Assembly: GCA_024349245.1 (NCBI GenBank)
Contig: JALDNG010000427.1
Span: forward strand, 1 to 64,000
Direction of reading: 5' to 3'
From: Neodontobutis hainanensis
Taxonomy: Eukaryota; Chordata; Actinopteri; Gobiiformes; Odontobutidae
Length of the DNA: 64,000 nt
Numbering within the stretch: position 1 is the stretch's first letter; each line of letters starts with the position of its first letter. Positions 53,301 to 64,000 of the stretch are shown piece after piece. Both the position numbers and the translations under genes were made by a program. A model generated the notes under the pieces. That model saw only the letters and a program-made list of their open reading frames with translations, made no database searches and was not told the DNA's origin.

Positions 53301-53500
53301 TCTTGGATTGTGAGGTTTAAAAATTTTATACTCCACACAAACTAGCATGTTTGACAGCAAGTCAATTCGAGTTTGAATTTTTCAACATTATGTGCAAAGC
53401 TTTTGCGAAAACCAATATTGGATAACTTTCTATAATCCGAACACCAACGGTGATGTGAAAAGTGAAAATCGAACAAATAAATAAACGTTTAGACCTATTT
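50340..53500 (+). mobile_element. Second decayed Ty3/gypsy-type retrotransposon
   Basis: Plus-strand fragments run in gypsy order. The reverse transcriptase starts near 51.67-51.73 kb (RESQSPWFSLAFLEKKKG) and continues near 51.94-51.99 kb (FIPFGLTNAPEAF, then a stop). RNase H lies near 52.44-52.55 kb (LRCDASDATIDALIS, then a stop). The end of the integrase catalytic core lies near 53.43-53.48 kb (NTNGDVKSENRTNK). Frames change repeatedly and stops interrupt each part. The region before 51.6 kb is presumed to be gag/protease by position only. Lies on the opposite strand to the first gypsy relic, and I see no sign that the two are recent copies of each other. No long terminal repeats were found. 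Confidence 0.75.
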
Positions 53501-53509
53501 TAAGGGAAA

Positions 53510-54705
53510 ACAACTCCTTAAAATACTTACATATAATTCTATTCGCTAGAAGACGATCATATAAGAAAATATCAAAAATATTTTTAAGTTGGAGATGGAA
53601 TTTCGAAGTAAAAATAAAATTCTGCTATTGTAAAGCTCTCCTCTTAAAATTCATTATCTCCAGATAAATTTAAGAGGAATGAGAAAAGCCAGAATGACAG
53701 TTTAATTTTAAAATATAATTATATCTTGAAGAAAGCAAGAAAAACATAAAATCAACCAAAAATTTAAATAAAAATAACCACGACGACATGAAAATGAATT
53801 TATTCTACTTCCTCACCGGATATAAATTCATGACAAAAGTTACATACAACAAGCTCGATTAGTTATTTGATGATTCACAGATAGTATCAGAAAAGAATAT
53901 CTATTCTACTAAATGATTGAAAACAAACATCTTATTTTTTATTTGATACATCACTACACTTATACCTATTAAACTAAGGCCTTTTTACTCTATATATTTC
54001 AGAATATTGGTCGTAATGACTCTACTGTATGCATATTGTTAGCTTGAGTGTCTTATATGGTATATTTTATCGAACTCTTAAACAAAACAGCCAGTAACCT
54101 TGATAACAGTCGAGATAAAAATATAACTGGGAAAATAAAACAAAAGATAACCTTGAAATCAATCTATAAAATGTTTACAATATATTTTTATAACCACGCG
54201 TCATTGGATCCGTGCTTATTTCAAGCTTACATGATTGGTTAGTGTAATCTTTTTTTCTCCATCTAGTTAAATAAAATCACTTTCCACTCTTCGGAAAATT
54301 TGGATGCTTCATAAAAATCCTTAAAATTTCATTAAAATTGCAACGATTAGTAAAACCGTAACGACTTGGTATTAGGACATCAATTTTATTGATCATGTAA
54401 ATTAAAACAGATTTTTCTTTATTTCAAAATTATATTTTAGCGAAGACTACAAGATTAAAGAATTTTCTAATACCATAAGTAACTTCTTTGTTTAAAATAT
54501 TTTTTTCATTAATTATTCAATTTTAAGAATCAAAGCTTAATTAGCGTTAATCTTATCGAATTAATTTCCATGTTTTAGTTTAGGCACGCGCATTGAATTT
54601 AATGTCAAAAATAAGTTGGTTACTTGATAAACTGACTGAGTAATTTGTAAAGTTATTTTAGCTCTCTAAGTAATAAGGAACTAGCCAAGAAAGTAACCCT
54701 GTTTT
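53510..54705. other. AT-rich sequence after the gypsy relic
   Basis: No coding segment supported. Part may be the decayed 3' end of the element. Confidence 0.45.
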
Positions 54706-54714
54706 TATTTTAAG

Positions 54715-54990
54715 ATGTCTGAAACAGAGTTAGCGAAAAGCCTCGCCCGAAGAATAATTGAATTGCAGAACAAAATCGATGGTATTATGAAAATTTTTTA
54801 AGGAAGAGCATTATAAAAAACAAAAGAAGAAGTAATTATCCTCTTGAAAAATTTTGTTTTTAAATACTATCGTAGAAAATCGTATTCGTTTGTTTTATCA
54901 TCTCAAATATTAAACAATGATTTAGAACCAGAAACAATTTTCTTTTATACGTCTTTTTGGTGTTCCTAAGTTTGTCAAAAAATTCTTCAG
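54715..54990 (+). CDS. Short coiled-coil-like protein, first exon clear, rest uncertain
   Basis: ATG at 54715 begins MSETELAKSLARRIIELQN, a charged amphipathic helix that uses GC-containing Ala/Arg/Leu codons. A donor GTATTA at 54782 is phase 1. Two acceptors give coherent continuations: a 25-nt intron leading to EHYKKQKKK and a stop, giving about 31 residues, or a 45-nt intron leading to about 49 further codons including EEVIILLKNFVFKYYRRK, ending near 54970. The first fits the intron size of this genome better. No family is recognised. Confidence 0.4.
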
Positions 54991-54999
54991 TCAGAATAT

Positions 55000-56560
55000 A
55001 AATAAAATAGTGAAGCCATAAAAATACTTAAACCAAAAATTGAGAATTTTCTCAACAATTCAGTCAGGATTTTGATAATTTTAGTTTTCTTTTTGACTTA
55101 TTCACATTTTATCAATTTAATGCACTTTTCGCAAAATACCTCCTGCTACCACGCGACTTATTCAACCGTCAATTTTTTTAATGGTATTTAGTCTTATTAT
55201 AGAATGCATTTGTTGTTTATGTGGGTTTTTTCGAATTATCGTAAATAATTTTACTTGAGCTTAATTATTATCGCTGTAAATGATAAATATATATTAACTG
55301 TTTCGGAAGGGTTCAGTGGTCTCACATTCCCTTTTTTTGCTGTACCCGGTACTTATATGATTTTTCATTGTTAAATTAGTACGGAGACGAATTCTCTCAT
55401 TCATCAGTTTCTTAGATGAAAATAAAATTCTCTTATATTTTTCTCAATATCGTTAAAATAACGTATTTTGGAATGTTTAACTCTCAGTTCATAAGGGATG
55501 TAGAAAAAGTATGGTGAACCATAACAGAGGTCGAAAGAATTCGAGGGGTGTATAGCGTGGTATTATTATGATTTGAAACATGTCTATTCGCATAGTAAAA
55601 ATCCGAGAAGATCTTAGATTTAAAAAAATGATGGGGTTTGAATTACTATATTTTCTCAATTAATTCTCGCGAATAATCCTAAATTGACAATTATTTTCAT
55701 CTCTTGTATAAAAGTGATCGTCATTTTCAAAGTATCTGAAAATGTATTTGTTGTAACAGGTCTTATACTTTATACCTTATTTTTCCAAAATCCGTCTTTT
55801 TTACGCTATTTCTAGGAAGAACGATATTAGAGCGTAATATTTTGAGATAATCAGGTATAGTTAACGAACTAGTCACATTGGCGCATGTTTAATTTTTATA
55901 ATGGCAAATAATTCGAGAGCAAGTCGCAATGGGATAAAATCTTAAAATAATAATTTTTTTACCAGTTATAATTTGCGTTCTTAAACAATCTTGAAATTGA
56001 GAAAAGGTGTTTCTTCCTATGGTTTGTAAGGTATTTCTATTCAAGGAGATATAACTTAATTCAAAGGACGCTCCTCATTTTTTGAATGCATACCGGGAAA
56101 TGCTGTAAATGGTCCCCCATCTACTCTTGATTATTGCTGTATATGTGCCAATGTTAGAGTCTAATTTACCGATGAGAATAATTTTCTAGAAGGTAAACTA
56201 AAACATTCTCAAAAAGATTTTCTTATATTCTTCATCAGTCAAGTATGAATGAAGTGAAGTGAAATGTGGTGGCATTAAAAATTTTTACAGGTGCTTAAAG
56301 AACTCATCTTGTCACTGTTTAAATAATTTACTTACTCTTGAAATGTTACGAGTAAATACACTTACCATAGAAGAATCCATTAAAATTATGTTTTGCATTC
56401 CAAGAAATCTCTCCTTAGATTCTGCTGTTTGGCATGTGCATCGAGTTATTTAATAAATTTCATTAAAAGACACGGCAGCAAACGCTGACTTAAAAGGTTA
56501 AAAATCAGTAATTTTGACTTATTAATGCGAGATATTTTATAAATATTCCGATTCGTTGAC
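55000..56560. other. Unresolved stretch with coding-like patches at 56.0-56.5 kb
   Basis: Between about 56.05 and 56.5 kb both strands carry segments with elevated GC and open frames. On plus, SKDAPHFLNAYREML and, after a possible 19-nt intron, a LEMLRKNPLKLCFAFQEIS-like read. On minus, TCQTAESKERFLGMQNIILM. The strand and structure cannot be decided. It may be a decayed element. Confidence 0.3.
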
Positions 56561-56566
56561 GGCGTG

Positions 56567-56743
56567 ATGATAACTAAATTAATATTGTTACACGTGCATC
56601 TTTTTCTTGGCTATGCTAATTTTAACTTTCCTGCACTATTTTTTGCATCGCCAGGACAATATATTTGCCTAAAATGGGAAGGTTGTACCATTTTTATTTG
56701 CGATATTGCAGCTATTAGTGTTTTGATTCATGTCTCTATTTAA
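56567..56743 (+). CDS. 58-residue hydrophobic Cys-containing ORF
   Basis: ATG at 56567 opens a frame to TAA at 56741-56743. The product starts MITKLILLHVHLFLGY, like a signal sequence, and later contains four cysteines (in YICLKWEGC, then IFICD near the C-terminus there are three of them spaced among aromatic residues) and a second hydrophobic segment. The region is GC-richer than its surroundings. It could be a small membrane or secreted protein, a single exon of a larger gene, or a chance frame. No homologue is recognised and no splice evidence is needed or seen. Confidence 0.27.
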   Translation: MITKLILLHVHLFLGYANFNFPALFFASPGQYICLKWEGCTIFICDIAAISVLIHVSI

Positions 56744-56749
56744 TGATAA

Positions 56750-59280
56750 TTTTTGTAGTATCTGGATTTTAGATAGAGAAGATACTGAATTCGCCATCTA
56801 AGCCATTAAAATGTTCGTATATTTTCGCGATTTCCATGAAAACACGCCTATAAAAATCGCTAATACCCAACATTATAACATAATTATTTGAAAACGAATT
56901 TATATAATACGCTATACATTAAAATACTGTGAGATACATCGAATTTGATCATTTATAATATAAAATATGTGGAAGCTACACTTCCACTTAATGTTTTCAT
57001 AATCTTGAGTCATGGCTGAACAAAACATGAATCATTTTGAGAAGTTGAAAATCAGCGAAATTAAACGACCTACATTGAAATTTCAGAATAATTTGAATAT
57101 ATTTTAGCAATGTTATTTGAGATTAGAAGCCGTGCAAATATAGAATTGACATTTTATCGATGATTCCAATCTTAACACGCAATCAATAATTCTACAAATA
57201 ATCGGAACTTGTGTTATCGTCATTATTTTTAGATTTATTTAAGGATATAGAAATTTATTCAGAATTCAATCATAAAATTACCACGTTAACTCATTTTTAC
57301 TTTTAGATATTCATATATTTTATGTGAGTTTTATAGAGTAAATATCTTATGTAATCGCCCTCCTGACAACTGACAGAAAGAGCATTTTAAGTTGAAAAAT
57401 ATAATTTTTTACGTTTATAAGTAAATAGACAAAAAGATGAAATAAAAATGATTTCTTTATCAAATAATTTACTTATGTATTTTTCAATCTGAATAATTTA
57501 TACGTTCAATTATGAAAACCTAAAGCTAACTTTACATTCAAAGTGCATAAAAGGGTTTGATTGACTTGTATTGCCAAATACGTCATATTATTCCTCAAAG
57601 TTAATTTTTTATTCTCATCAAAACTTGTAAATCCTGCGAATTCTTTGAGCCAAGAATCTGAGCAATTTTGAGTTTTCATTAATAATTAATCATTTTTAAA
57701 TTGTCACTTGAAAATAATTTTAATATTTATTTGATTAACGATCAATATTAAAATTTGAACACCCTAATTAAAATAAAAATTTCAATAGATATCACGATTT
57801 TCTAGATAAAACATGAGCATAATTTATGCTAGTGTACATTTATCATTAATGACAGGACTGTTTTTTGAGATTCTATTTTTTGTTAAAAGCACATAGTTCA
57901 TAAATCTTTGATTTATAATAATTAAAGGTTGATCATTTCTTAACTTTTTTAAAGAGATATCAAGCCACAGCTTTATTGTGTAATATATGATTTTGAATAC
58001 GCGAGCGTGCGCAATCGTCCGATAAAAACAAAAATCCTGAAAAAGTCACCATTGCTTATTTGTTCCTTTATAGTTATCTTTCAAAGCGTCAAACAGTTTT
58101 AATTGTTTCGTTAACTAAAAATGCGAATATCAATTAAAAATAAGATTGATGCACCAGACAAATTATCCTTTATATACCTTAAATGCTTTTATATGCATAT
58201 AATTTCCTCAAGTATGAACTTATAAATTTTCTCACAGATAAATGTAACAACAAAATTATAAGTTTTATTATTCGCCACTTAATGATAAATATAAGAGAAA
58301 TCTTACTTTTTCTGGTTGATGTGTAATTTGTTTCATTTTACTTAATGTTGGAGAACGCCATTTTAGATAAAGGCAGTTCAGAGGCAAGGGTATTATTTTT
58401 TAGCTCAACTATAGCAGCTATTAAAACATACAAATAAAAATTGATAAATAAATTTTATTAAGAAAAGGTTTCTTTGATCAACTAATACATTTTTTTTTTA
58501 AATAAATTCGAAAATTTTTACAAATATCATTCATAATGATTCAAATAAACCTTAGTATTTGAGTTTCTTAATTCACGATTTTAAAGTTGTTCATATAACG
58601 TTAAACACAGACGAAACAGTTTTTCATACTCTTATTCTTTATGGTGAAAAATTCTAAACTCATAGATAAATACAAAATATGAATATAGTTCCTATTCCGA
58701 GAAAATTACCCATAAAATATCAAAATAACTTCTGATTTTTTATAACTTGAAAAACTGTAAGAGATTCGGTTTTTCACTTTGATTCAAAAATTTATGGAGT
58801 TAAGGCAACATTATAATGGAACAAATCCATCTTCGCCAAGCCGCCTATAATGTTGTTACCTTCCAGTTTAACATTCTAAAATTTCTCAAGCTTTCTTAAT
58901 TTATCTTATTTCGACAGAAGATTAACGCTTTGATAACTTCACATAAAAAATTTATTCAACCACTTTTGTGAACCACGATGCAAATCATAAGCTCATCTAA
59001 TGCTCGCTATATGCGGTGTGGTGGAGCACATTTCCGCGAAAAACTCAGAAGCTAGGCGGTCTGCTACGATATGCCGCGCGGCCATACGACATAAATAAAC
59101 GACAACTATCAATTATTTTTGACTTTTGTAAGAATACTTTTAAATGTCGATGGAAGGAATAGAAGTGTCAACGTGTCCCAGATCAAAAATGTCAAAAATA
59201 TTTTAATTATATCACATTTTATATTATTTAGTCAGTAGATATTACAAAGGCTGTTTAATATGTGTTCCCATTAAATTTGG
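56750..59280. other. AT-rich stretch with one GC-rich spot at 59.0 kb
   Basis: No gene recognised. At 58999-59098 a CpG-rich segment stands out sharply. It has a 32-codon open frame and two short GCGG...CCGC palindromic pairings, and is described under findings. Confidence 0.45.
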
Positions 59281-59285
59281 AGATT

Positions 59286-59465
59286 ATGAGACACCGCATG
59301 CTCACAAGATTTATCAATATCAGATTTTTCCGATTATATTTGACAGTCATAGTTCTGACTGATAAGGTAAGCTCGAAGTTTCTTTCTTTTTGAAGTACTC
59401 ATTTAAAAAAAAATTTATTTTAGATTTTCTCCTCATTTCGAATCTCGCTTTCTCGGTCTCCTTGA
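59286..59465 (+). CDS. Possible small membrane-anchored protein, two exons
   Basis: Exon 1 (59286-59366) encodes 27 residues, starting MRHRMLTRFINIRFF and followed by a hydrophobic run (LYLTVIVL), and ends at a consensus donor AAG|GTAAGC in phase 0. The next acceptor, a pyrimidine/A-rich tract ending TTTTAG at 59423, joins in frame to a Ser/Arg-rich 13-residue tail ending in TGA at 59463-59465. The intron is 57 nt. The basic start plus hydrophobic run suggests a signal anchor or a mitochondrial peptide. The second exon is weaker. Family unknown. Confidence 0.33.
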
Positions 59466-60729
59466 TTTTTACTTTTTTCTTCGAAATTTCTAGCGTGTGT
59501 GTGTTTTGTGTACATGTTAATAATATCTAGTCTATTTTGTATTTTAGAAATTTTCGCTTCACAGGTTGGGATCAATTACTTAAAATGATTATCAAGTAAA
59601 TAACAAGATCCTACAGAATAAAATGGCTATTTTCCTTTCTGCTATATAATAATATTAACTGGAAAAATTTAAGTGTGATATATAACTTATGAAGCTAGCC
59701 ACTTTATTTATAATTAGTGGGGTTTATATTTAAAGTATAACATCCTATAATAGTAGCGAGCTAAGATTGGCTTGAGTACTTGGTGTTAGTTTTTGGCATT
59801 TTAACTTTATATTTAAAGTGCCAATTTTTTTTTATAATTTGTATAAAATTAGATTCTTGATTTTATATTCACGATTTTGTCTGGGTATGGAAGGAAATAC
59901 CTGTTTTAATTTACAAAGGTTAACAAATCGAATTATTTTATGATATTACCAAATTGATTCCTGCTATTCAGTGAAACACTTTTTAGCATTTAAAAACCAT
60001 CACCTTAATTAATTCATGTCTTTTTATGTACTTTAACAGTGAATGAAATAAGGCTGTCTTGTGTTAAACAATACTGTCACAGGAAATATGGATGAGTGAT
60101 ACAATGCTGAGGCTTTCTTATTTTAATCGTACGAAATAAAAAACAACCAATCTACCCAAGTGTTTACAAGTCAATTTTTAATACTATGTGAATTTTCGGC
60201 GCGCAGACCCCCAAGTATGACTGTTTGAACATGCACCTCCCTCAGGAAAATTGATCCAGATTCTCTAATATTTTCGTCTCTTAAGCTTTATTCTGTTTAC
60301 ATATACGGAAAACATAGTTTGATAACACTTAAGAAAATTCAAATGGCGTATTTTATCAAAACAGATTTATGAATTTAAATTTAACACTTAATACCACTTC
60401 ACTGACAAAATTTACGGTTCTCATAGAAAATTCACCGCAAAATCAACGATTTTAGCAATGAAAATATTCTTACCTTGAGGTATGGGCACAAGTCGCACCC
60501 CAAAAAAAGTTCATTTTAGTTCAATATGAAACAAAAATATGTTAGATGTTAATATTTCAAAGGATTTTAAGATTTTTTTACTTTTAATCTTACTTGAATT
60601 TTTTCTATTTTTTGTAATATTTTTGTGCTGAAACTTTAAAACATCCTACGGATTAAAAAATCAAAACGATAAATTCATCATTAATTTCCACGAAGAAATT
60701 CATGTAGCTATCATTAAAAATTATCCGTG

Positions 60730-61500
60730 ATAAGATTTAATGTTTATCAGAATTAATGTTCATTTCTTTCCATCGATTTAGTAGATTAGATTCTTGTACG
60801 CACGCGCGTTTACAAGAGTGGTATCTATACAGGTATTCACACCTTTTATACCGTATTAAATGTTATGGTAAACAAGATTTCCGGTGGTTATACGCTCGTT
60901 TGGACTTAAATGCAATGAGAGTAAGGTACATTCACAGGTTTCCTCGTGTCGTATATTGGGGTATCATAGCCTTGAGTATTCGTTATTCAGCAAGTCAATA
61001 AATTTTTCATGTGTTCCTCTATTTTTATAAATAAAGTTGAGGTAAAGTTAAACTTTGTTGGCCATTCATATATCTATTTAACAATATTTTGTTATATCAT
61101 TTGAGTAGATTAATCGACGTCAAAGAAAAAAGTTGAAATATAAATGGCAAAATGTAGTAAATTGAAAGTATTAACAAGTAAACGAGTATTGTATGAATAA
61201 AGTAGGATTTTTTTTAAGTTTCAAGTTTAATTAGTTTCAAACATATCGAAAAAATATCTTTCTAAATAAGATATCAAAGTTCCTCCGACGTGAAGAAAAT
61301 GGCGGAGTATATTTTGATTCTTTAGATTATCACATAAGGATTAATTGGGAATAAGTTTTTCAAATCCACACTGAACAGGCTTAAAATTTGGCAAATGAGA
61401 GTTCAAACGGAAACAAAATTTGACATTATAAAAATAAAAGAGAAGATTATATCAACAGCGGTCGATATAAACTGAATATATTTTGATATAAAATCCCTGG
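60730..61500 (-). pseudogene. Coding-like island, probably decayed gene or element, minus strand
   Basis: This region has clearly higher GC than its surroundings. An 81-codon plus-strand frame exists at 60756-61001, but its Arg/Tyr/His/Leu-rich product looks like the complement of a coding strand. On the minus strand several frames give protein-like text: one near 61.2-61.4 kb contains PVQCGFEKLIPN and, after a stop, a segment ending GGTLISYLERYFFDMF. Others near 60.75-61.05 kb contain FIDLLNNEYSRL, YDTPIYDTRKPVN and SCKRACVQESNLLNRW. Stops and frame changes interrupt them and no splice model fits. A short-lived gene copy or unknown transposon is likely. Confidence 0.3.
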
Positions 61501-61509
61501 AATGGCTTC

Positions 61510-62420
61510 GCTTTTCTTGATTTTCAACAAAATGGATGAATTATAATGGCCACGAATATGTGAAAATTCATTCCGATTAAAATGGCCAGAAATTGTGAAG
61601 TTAAGCTTTCTTTACTTATGACAAAAATTTGTTGATAAAAAATTATTTAGACACCCGAGTTATGCGATATAATTCAAGTTTATTTAAAATTAATCAATTA
61701 GAGGGAAATTTACAAAAAGAATGTGTGCACGCGCATTTTACCAAGTTTCTATCTTAAGCTCTAATGTTACTTTTTGAAACCTAATCTCGTCAACAGATCA
61801 CATTATAAAGGCTTTTTTGGACTTGCATAACTTATACTCTTCCTTTTTCAACATATTATCTTGAATTCTTTACCTTTATACTCCTCTCGACACAAAGCTA
61901 TTTTGTTTAATCGTATACATACTTGGCGAATATTTGCACAATTTAAGTTTAAGACGTGTATTTATCAAAAACTTAAAAAATTAGACTTAGATTGATTAAG
62001 ATTTACTTGTTTATAAAAGTCTGTTAGAAAAGTTTATTTAATATTAGCTGTTTTTTAATGGCTATGCGCTATAGATAAAAGCGTGACGTAAATAGATTAC
62101 ACGAGAGAATAGCATCGTCAGAAACGACGATTTTAATTTTTCACATTAAATTTAAACTGCTACTTCCATATTTAATTTTATGAATCATTGACCTATTCCT
62201 CTTGTTTCAGAAAAAAATATAAGTTTGATTCATTTCATTACTTTACATGTAAACTATAAATGACGTCATAATTGGAATAATTTGCGTGTTCTTTTTCACG
62301 CTATACAAAAATATAATTAAAGCGCATGCTTGAATAGATAAAATTTTGCAATTTTCCCCATCGGATTACAAGATTTAGATATTAACTATTTTTTTTCAAA
62401 AATCGTTCGTATTAAGTGAT
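61510..62420. other. AT-rich upstream region of the ANGEL-like gene
   Basis: No gene recognised. It presumably contains the promoter of the gene beginning near 62425, but no element can be named. Confidence 0.45.
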
Positions 62421-62424
62421 ATTT

Positions 62425-63625
62425 ATGAATAAGAATAGATTTTTTATCTTTACGAAATTATTTGGCTACGCACTCTCGAAACGTTCTAAAATGGACTACA
62501 TTAAACGTGATTGGGTGTAAGTTTTTATCAAAATATTAGAAATAAGAAAAATTACACCTATGATTGGGGTTTAAAAGTTTCAACATACAACATACTAAGT
62601 CAAGAAGCTTTGCAGAACTATTTACCATTATATGAGAGGTGTAACCCTAAACACATAAAGAGTGATTTCCGTCAAAGCCTTCTCAAAACGGAGCTTTCGC
62701 ACCTAAAATCAGACGTAATATTTGAATGTAACATAGATAATATGCTTGCAAGAGGTAGATGATGAGGTTTTCAAATCTGTATTGACTCCATACGCAGTTA
62801 GTGCTCGTATATCTTTTAAAACAATAGAAATGGCTACGGTTTATCACAAAGGAGTCGATGAAAATCGACACGGCGTTTGCACAATGATAAAAACTCAAAT
62901 TTTTACACTTGTTCACTCCGATGTCATTCATTTTACTGGCTACGAGTTCTCGCCCCGAGAAGCAACTTCAGTCGCCTCCGTTGTAATATTGCAAAGCAAG
63001 AAAAAATGCGTGGCTGATCAGTTTTATTTTTTTTAACTTAGCCACAATCTGGTGGTCATATGCACATTACATCTCGTATACGGACCCGATCTAGAAGGTG
63101 TCCGACTCCTGCAGCTTAAATCTATACTGAAAAAACTAACCGAGATATCTATTGAATTTAATGACCCGCCTTTGATATTATGTGGAGATTTCAATAGTTT
63201 GCCTCTCCAGGAACTAGTTTCGCTAGTTCTACGAAAGCCTCCTGCGATCTCTTCTGGAAGTTACATTTACCAGGATTTGTTCAATGAGTTATATTTCTGT
63301 AATTTTCATTGTTTTGACTAAAGTAACCAACCAGTTCCAGTTCAAGAGTGTCTACCCTATTAACCAAGAAGACTCAGATTCCGAATTTGAACAATACAAA
63401 CAGCCTCCAAAGTTTACATCGTGCGTGGACGGAAACACATCATACGTTGATTATATATTTTACGGTCAACGAAGCAGTGATGAGTATCGAGCCAACCGTG
63501 GTTATATGGTCATTGGTTATCTTGATTTGCCTGAAACATTTTCATTAATAATGCCCAACGATCAAATATCCTCTGACCACTTTCCACTAAAAGCCTGTCT
63601 TTCGTTTAAAAGTAATTTAGATTGA
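62425..63625 (+). CDS. ANGEL/CCR4-family endonuclease-exonuclease-phosphatase protein
   Basis: Five exons (62425-62516, 62540-62714, 62737-63020, 63042-63298, 63324-63625) with introns of 23, 22, 21 and 25 nt give 369 residues from the upstream in-frame ATG, or 347 from 62491. All signature residues of the EEP fold are in place: Asn48 in STYNILSQ, Glu95 in CLQEV, His194 in CTLHLVYG, Asp233 and Asn235 in CGDFNS, and Asp354-His355 in SSDHFP, with VDYIF before the last. The N-terminal NILSQ and LYERC segments and the C-terminal spacing match ANGEL proteins better than CCR4, PDE12 or nocturnin, since there is no leucine-rich repeat domain. ANGEL2 is known as a 2',3'-cyclic phosphatase acting on RNA ends. 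The first 22 residues (MNKNRFFIFTKLFGYALSKR) are basic and could be a mitochondrial presequence. Lacks the long N-terminal extension of vertebrate ANGELs. Confidence 0.93.
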
Positions 63626-63629
63626 AAAT

Positions 63630-64000
63630 TTAATTTGACATATTTTAAGTAAATTTTATTTTTAGAAATCTGGATTAAAATAGTTAAAATGCTTAAATTT
63701 TGTCTGATCTTTGACGTTAAGATTATTTTTTAAATAATAGATATCATATTTTGACATTAAATGACTAAGTTAAACGATAAATCTCGTTTATTTTGAATTT
63801 ATTACAAACCAAAATTCGCTCACAAGTATTAGAATTTATTCGTTGTTTAGCTCATTGAAAACATGCCGCATCAAATAAAATATATTTCAGATATTATCCT
63901 TAGATTGTAAATAATATTTTTTCTGCAATTTTTCGAGTTTTTTAGGTTTGATGATCAAGAAAACAATGTTTGCCAGATTTTGTTTATACGATCTTAGAAT
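63630..64000. other. Downstream flank of the ANGEL-like gene
   Basis: AT-rich, with no further gene seen before the window ends. Confidence 0.45.

Noticed and set aside
50340..53500. The second gypsy relic as an intact or recently active element
   Set aside because: Stops and frame changes interrupt reverse transcriptase, RNase H and integrase, and no terminal repeats were found.
57954..58110. Plus-strand frame with RDIKPQ and DFEYAS, resembling a protein-kinase or choline-kinase active site
   Set aside because: The spacing between the two motifs is far too short for either family, and nothing upstream or downstream aligns, so the resemblance is probably chance.
60756..61001. 81-codon plus-strand open frame, GC-rich
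   Set aside because: The product is dominated by Arg, Tyr, His and Leu, typical of the antisense of coding DNA, and the minus strand there reads more like protein. It is kept only as an unresolved island.
1..64000. CRISPR arrays, bacterial operons, Shine-Dalgarno sites, rRNA genes
   Set aside because: None seen. Spliced genes, gypsy elements and the Kv7-like channel mark the window as eukaryotic.

Overview
The window is eukaryotic, animal-like and very AT-rich, and it is gene-poor. Three genes are recognisable by homology once very short introns are removed: a Kv7/KCNQ-like potassium channel (minus strand, 37.6-38.6 kb), the ribosome-biogenesis protein RRP1/Nop52 (plus, 46.7-47.7 kb) and an ANGEL-type endonuclease/exonuclease/phosphatase (plus, 62.4-63.6 kb). 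Together they need 18 introns, all 19-25 nt long with GT-AG ends, and removing them restores family alignments codon by codon. Micro-introns plus a Kv7 channel point to a highly derived animal. Dicyemids, known for introns of about this size, are my best guess, with orthonectids or another parasitic metazoan as alternatives. This is inference, not proof.

The remaining recognisable sequence is dead transposable elements from four superfamilies: two Ty3/gypsy polyprotein relics (about 2.2-5.4 kb minus, 50.3-53.5 kb plus), one Merlin transposase (15.8-16.2 kb plus), one MULE transposase (24.2-25.3 kb minus) and one pogo/Tigger transposase (48.2-49.5 kb minus). All are broken by stops and frameshifts, and I saw no long terminal repeats or clear inverted repeats.

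A third class consists of small unrecognised genes pieced together from splice signals and codon composition. The best are an 88-residue basic protein with a mitochondrial-like N-terminus (27.9-28.2 kb), a five-exon putative secreted protein of 82 residues with only phase-0 introns (17.2-18.8 kb), a charged multi-exon gene at 28.9-29.4 kb, a lysine-rich C-terminus on the minus strand at 31.7 kb, and a short coiled-coil start at 54.7 kb. Several further islands (0.9, 5.9, 12.0-12.8, 13.4-14.6, 33.1, 56.6, 59.3, 60.7-61.5 kb) look coding but cannot be resolved by eye.

Layout: 0-6 kb gypsy relic and two small exons; 6-15 kb AT-rich with small exon islands; 15.8-25.3 kb Merlin, the secreted-protein gene, a long empty stretch, then MULE; 27.9-33.3 kb small genes; 37.6-38.6 kb channel; 39-46.6 kb essentially empty; 46.7-53.5 kb RRP1, pogo and gypsy; 54.7-61.5 kb small islands; 62.4-63.6 kb ANGEL. 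The genes share no obvious pathway. At this base composition open frames of 60-110 codons arise by chance many times, so frame length alone was not used as evidence.
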